A stretch of 8,036 nucleotides of DNA, from positions 1 through 8,036 of the forward strand of contig JAWLGN010000253.1 of assembly GCA_041685075.1 (NCBI GenBank), in the 5' to 3' direction. Positions 5,020 through 8,036 of this stretch are shown here, one piece after another. The translations under genes were made by a program, and so were the position numbers. The first letter of the stretch is position 1. Every line of letters starts with the position of its first letter. Below the pieces are notes generated by a model. That model had not been told where the DNA came from. It did not search any database and saw only the letters and a list, made by a program, of their open reading frames with translations. The DNA comes from JAMCRM01 sp041685075 (GTDB lineage Bacteria; Acidobacteriota; Terriglobia; Bryobacterales; Bryobacteraceae).

Positions 5020-6612
5020 GTGGCGATCGTTGCCGGTGTAGACTTCGGAACCCTGAGCGTACGGGTTTCCCTCTTCGACAGCAGCCGGGGCAGGCTGGCC
5101 TCGGCTGCCTCCGAGTACCCGCTGATCCGGCGGCGGGAGGATCCGGACCACGCCACCCAGAGCCACGAGGACCACATGCTGGCGCTGGTGGCGGCCACCC
5201 GCAAGGTGCTCGAAACTGCAGGCGTGGACGGCGCAGCCGTGGAGGCCATCGCGCTCGATACCACCGGTTCGACGGTGATTCCCGTCGGGGAAGATCTCGC
5301 GCCGCTCGACGACTACTACGTCTGGTGCGACCACCGCGCCGCGGGCGAAGCCGCGGAGATCACCGAAGCGGGCCGGCGCCGGAATCTGGAGGCTCTCCAG
5401 TGGTGCGGCGGCGTCTACTCCTCGGAGTGGGGCTTCGCCAAGCTGCTCCACTGGCTGCGGCGCAATCCCGCGCTGCGCGGGCGCATGACTACTGCGCTCG
5501 AACATTGCGACATGGTGGCGGCGGTGCTGTGCGGCATCGCGGACCCGCGGCAGGTCCCCCGGAGCATCTGCGCCATGGGCCACAAGTGGATGTGGAACGA
5601 GGCGCTCGGCGGGTTGCCTTCCGAGGAGTTCCTGGTCTCGGTGGATCCGCTGTTCGCCGGGGTGCGGGCGAAACTCGAGGGCCGCTATGCCACCTCCGAC
5701 TGCATCGCCGGCCGCCTGGCGCCCGAGTGGGCGGAGAAACTCGGCCTCCGCGCCGGCATTCCCGTCCCGGTGGGCGCCTTCGATGCGCACTGGGACGCCA
5801 TCGGTGCGGGTGTGCGGGAGGGCGACGTGGTCAACGTGGTGGGCACCTCCACCTGCGTGATGGCGATCGCCAAACAGGTGGATCTCATCCCCGGGGTCTG
5901 CGGCGTGGTGAAGGGCTCCATCCACCCGGACTACTACGGGATCGAGGCGGGCCTTTCGGCCAGCGGCGATATCTTCGACGCCATCGCGCGCCGCGCCGGT
6001 ACGAACGTGGCCGCGCTCTCCGAGGGCCTGGACGCCTACCGCGCTGGCCAGACCGGCCTGCTGCGCCTCACCTGGGACAACGGCGACCGCACCGTGCTGG
6101 TGAATCCGGAACTGGGCGGCGCCACCTTCGGCTGGAACCTCGGCCACACCGCGCAGGACGAGTTGTTCGCCGCCATCGAGGGCACCGCTTTCCATACCCG
6201 CGTCATCCTGGAGCGCATGGCCGAGTACGGGGTGCCCATCCGGCGAGTCATCAACGGCGGCGGCATCCCGCAGCGCAACGACACGCTCAACCGCATCTAC
6301 GCCAACGTGCTGAACAAGCCGGTGCTGGTGCCGCGCGACGAGGTGACCAGCCTGGGTTCCGCCATCTTCGCGTTCCTGGCGGCGGTCGCCTTTCCGAGCA
6401 TCGAGGCGGCGCAGGAGGCGCTCTGCCCGCGCTATCGCGTGGTGGAGCCGGACCTGCGCGAGCGCGCCGCCTGCGACCGCCTCTACGGCTGGTACCGCGC
6501 GCTGTACTTCGCCATGGGACGCCCGCAAGCGAAGGACGCGCCGGTGGGCGAGATCCTCCCGGGACTGAAGAGACTGTCCGCCGAAGTGCGCCGTATGGCC
6601 GCCGCCCGTTGA
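5020..6612 (+). CDS. araB: Ribulokinase-type FGGY carbohydrate kinase (AraB-like)
   Basis: A 530-residue FGGY-family sugar kinase, slightly shorter than most AraB proteins. The first ATP-binding motif is GVDFGTLSVRVSLFD (6-20). EWGFAKLLHWLRRNP (136-150) and RSICAMGHKWMWNEALGGLP (181-200) are AraB-type signatures. GAFDAHWDAIGAGV (252-265) holds the probable catalytic base D255, and VVGTSTCVM (273-281) is the phosphate-binding loop. NGGGIPQRND (412-421) and TSLGSAIFAF (443-452) complete the nucleotide site. By family knowledge it phosphorylates L-ribulose to L-ribulose 5-phosphate with ATP in the cytoplasm; some relatives accept other ketopentoses or ribitol. The start is GTG 5020, four bases after the oxidoreductase stop; AGGTGA overlapping that stop can serve as ribosome site. 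The isomerase (araA) and epimerase (araD) are not in the window, so they must lie elsewhere or the substrate differs. The gene converges on the TadG-like gene. Confidence 0.88.
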   Translation: MAIVAGVDFGTLSVRVSLFDSSRGRLASAASEYPLIRRREDPDHATQSHEDHMLALVAATRKVLETAGVDGAAVEAIALDTTGSTVIPVGEDLAPLDDYYVWCDHRAAGEAAEITEAGRRRNLEALQWCGGVYSSEWGFAKLLHWLRRNPALRGRMTTALEHCDMVAAVLCGIADPRQVPRSICAMGHKWMWNEALGGLPSEEFLVSVDPLFAGVRAKLEGRYATSDCIAGRLAPEWAEKLGLRAGIPVPVGAFDAHWDAIGAGVREGDVVNVVGTSTCVMAIAKQVDLIPGVCGVVKGSIHPDYYGIEAGLSASGDIFDAIARRAGTNVAALSEGLDAYRAGQTGLLRLTWDNGDRTVLVNPELGGATFGWNLGHTAQDELFAAIEGTAFHTRVILERMAEYGVPIRRVINGGGIPQRNDTLNRIYANVLNKPVLVPRDEVTSLGSAIFAFLAAVAFPSIEAAQEALCPRYRVVEPDLRERAACDRLYGWYRALYFAMGRPQAKDAPVGEILPGLKRLSAEVRRMAAAR

Positions 6613-6622
6613 ACGCCGCGCG

Positions 6623-8035
6623 CTACTCTACCAGCGCCACTACGCGCCGGGTGAGCATGTCGCGGGCGTCGACCGAACGAATGTCCGCGCCGCCCTGCAT
6701 GCTGAGCGCCCCGGTGACGATAATGGAGGCGGAGTCGATCCCGCCGTTCCCCTGGAAGGTCATCCACGCGCCGCGGGGCTGGTAGATCAGCCCGTACAGG
6801 TTGACGTTCGGATGCGCCTGGAGCTTGAACTCCGGAAGATCGGAGTTGGACAGCTCAGGATTCACGCACGGCCTGTCGAGATCGCCTCCGCTGCAACTGG
6901 TGTCGATGTTGCCGTCGGCGTCGTACTTCACGCGGGAGTTCTGCTGGTCCTGCCAGAAGACGGTGGGGGCGAACTCCCGCAGGTCTGCCGGAAGGTTCGG
7001 GCTGGTGCGATTCAGCCCGTGCAGCCCGATGCTGACCGGGGCGTTGTTGCCGGCGTGCAGGTTGACCTTCCCGAAGCCCAGGCGCGAGGCGATGGGCCGC
7101 ACGGCCTCCGGCATATGCGGCTCCAGGCCCGGGTACTGACCGTTGGTGAAGACGAACAGCTCGCCCGCGTCTGTGTTCTGCTGCCCGGGGATGCTGTTGT
7201 CGAGCAGGTTCACGCCGGTGGCGTAAGAGAGGATGTCGTTGCCTTTCAGGGTGCCGGCCAGAATGTAGCGGCCCGGCGAGAACCTGGCGCTGGTGCCTCC
7301 GGAGAACTTCAGCCCGCCGTAGAAGACGTAGTTGCCGAAGCCTGTGCCCCCGTCGGAGAAGGTCACGTTGCCGGCGCCGGTGAGCAGGGCGCCGGTGGCC
7401 TTGCCCTTACTGTCGACGGCGTAGTATTGGCCGGGCAGCAGGGGCTGCGAGAGGCAGTTCAGGCAGCCGTTGGGCACCGGGACGTGGCGGGGCAGCCCGC
7501 CGGGCGGTACGGGCGCCGGCTGTCCCTTGCCGCCCATGGGGTCCTGGAAGCGCGCCCCGTCCGGAAAGCCGTTCTGCGGGGTCTCGGTCCAGCTTGCGGA
7601 GCCGCCTAACGTGACGGTGCCCTCGCCACGGACGTAGGTGAAGGGCGCCTCCACCCGGGGATTGCCTTGCAGGTGCGCCGCGCTGGGACGGTCCGATGCG
7701 ATCAGGATGCCGTCGGGCAGCCGGATGGTCGGGTTTCCGCCCGCGGCGAGAGCCTTGCCTACGCCCACTGGAGTGTTGTCGTTCCTGCGGTTCAGCAAAA
7801 ACAGCGAGCCGGACATCACGCCGTTGGTAATGGCGGCGGTGGAGCGGACGGCGATCCTGTTTTCGCCCTTGCCGAAGATGGCGGAGAAGAGCCGCGGTCC
7901 GTTGTCCTCCACCGTGTAGGTCGCCCAGTAGAGAAGGTCGTTCACCCCCGGCGCGGTCGGCGGCGGACCAGACGCCCCGGCGCTGACCGTTACTTTCTGG
8001 CTGCCGTTCCGCCCGCCGGTGACAAAGCCGGCCTG
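6623..8035 (-). CDS. TadG-like pilus/surface protein, 5' end outside window
   Basis: The frame is open to the right edge and ends at TAG 6625-6623, so about 470 C-terminal residues are visible and the true start lies beyond the window. A GTG at 7945 lies inside the reading frame and has no support as a start. The visible beginning (GFVTGGRNGSQKVTVSAGAS, then PPPTAPGV and later FSAIFGKGENRIAVRSTAAI) fits the N-terminal pattern of TadG/DUF2134 proteins: a repeat-like 'tVtv..p' strand, then 'F...lG...i.V.s.Aai'. The middle is Gly/Asn/Ser-rich and beta-like. The end (VNLYGLIYQPRGAWMTFQGN, then ASIIVTGALSMQGGADI) matches the 'G-iY-P-a-f-G...A-i-l-G' strand repeat at the end of such proteins. Cysteines include CLNC at 7465-7454 and a second pair near 6893 and 6866, fitting disulfides outside the cytoplasm. 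Low charge and the absence of enzyme motifs suggest a structural role in a Flp/Tad pilus or envelope. I recognise the family only by pattern; an unrelated surface protein is possible. Confidence 0.6.
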   Translation of the reverse strand, partial: QAGFVTGGRNGSQKVTVSAGASGPPPTAPGVNDLLYWATYTVEDNGPRLFSAIFGKGENRIAVRSTAAITNGVMSGSLFLLNRRNDNTPVGVGKALAAGGNPTIRLPDGILIASDRPSAAHLQGNPRVEAPFTYVRGEGTVTLGGSASWTETPQNGFPDGARFQDPMGGKGQPAPVPPGGLPRHVPVPNGCLNCLSQPLLPGQYYAVDSKGKATGALLTGAGNVTFSDGGTGFGNYVFYGGLKFSGGTSARFSPGRYILAGTLKGNDILSYATGVNLLDNSIPGQQNTDAGELFVFTNGQYPGLEPHMPEAVRPIASRLGFGKVNLHAGNNAPVSIGLHGLNRTSPNLPADLREFAPTVFWQDQQNSRVKYDADGNIDTSCSGGDLDRPCVNPELSNSDLPEFKLQAHPNVNLYGLIYQPRGAWMTFQGNGGIDSASIIVTGALSMQGGADIRSVDARDMLTRRVVALVE

Positions 8036-8036
8036 T

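Noticed and set aside
3795..5264. A 489-codon minus-strand open frame opposite the oxidoreductase
   Set aside because: It has the composition of a shadow frame and no motif, and it lies opposite an intact Gfo/Idh/MocA gene with a proper ribosome site.
4714..6528. A 604-codon open frame on the minus strand opposite the kinase gene
   Set aside because: It is an antisense shadow of a GC-rich gene. Its translation is Arg/His/Ala/Gly-rich without any recognisable domain, while the plus-strand frame encodes a complete ribulokinase.
5325..6785. A 486-codon plus-strand frame inside the kinase gene
   Set aside because: Arg/Pro/Gly-rich low-complexity translation in an alternative frame of the kinase gene, running into the convergent gene; no start context.

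Overview
The window is high-GC and about 95% coding, with GTG and TTG start codons beside ATG. It looks like chromosomal DNA from a soil-type bacterium. An Acidobacteriota origin (Bryobacterales/Solibacter-like) is my best guess. It rests on the mix of an exported-type Gfo/Idh/MocA oxidoreductase, a TadG-like protein and a WaaE-type glycosyltransferase. It is an inference, since no 16S or other marker gene is present.

Layout. Positions 1-2374 are one co-oriented minus-strand block, read from right to left: an HU/IHF-type nucleoid protein (TTG start, very strong ribosome binding site), an M50 site-2-type membrane protease with EGY-like features, a WaaE/KdtX-type family 2 glycosyltransferase, and a family 4 glycosyltransferase cut by the left edge. 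The two glycosyltransferase genes share one base (TGATG). A near-consensus sigma70 promoter for the block lies at 2485-2456. Its -35 element sits over the start codon of the divergent plus-strand gene.

Positions 2479-3798 hold a flavin reductase-like protein followed 15 bases later by mutM (Fpg DNA glycosylase). An 8-bp inverted repeat covers the mutM stop codon. A second plus-strand unit at 3861-6612 has a Gfo/Idh/MocA oxidoreductase, with a Tat-like N-terminus and a strong ribosome binding site, followed 4 bases later by an AraB-type ribulokinase (GTG start). This looks like a small carbohydrate-use operon, but no isomerase or epimerase is in view.

From 6623 to the right edge a minus-strand gene, open at its 5' end, encodes a large TadG-like, probably cell-surface or pilus-associated protein. 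It converges on the kinase gene with only 10 bases between them.

I see no RNA gene, CRISPR array, insertion sequence, phage gene or defence cassette, and no gap above 300 bases. The window is mostly ordinary housekeeping and accessory metabolism, and I do not see a convincing new system. The points most worth a second look are the divergent HU promoter, the oxidoreductase-ribulokinase pair with its compartment puzzle, and the cysteine and acidic motifs in the TadG-like protein.
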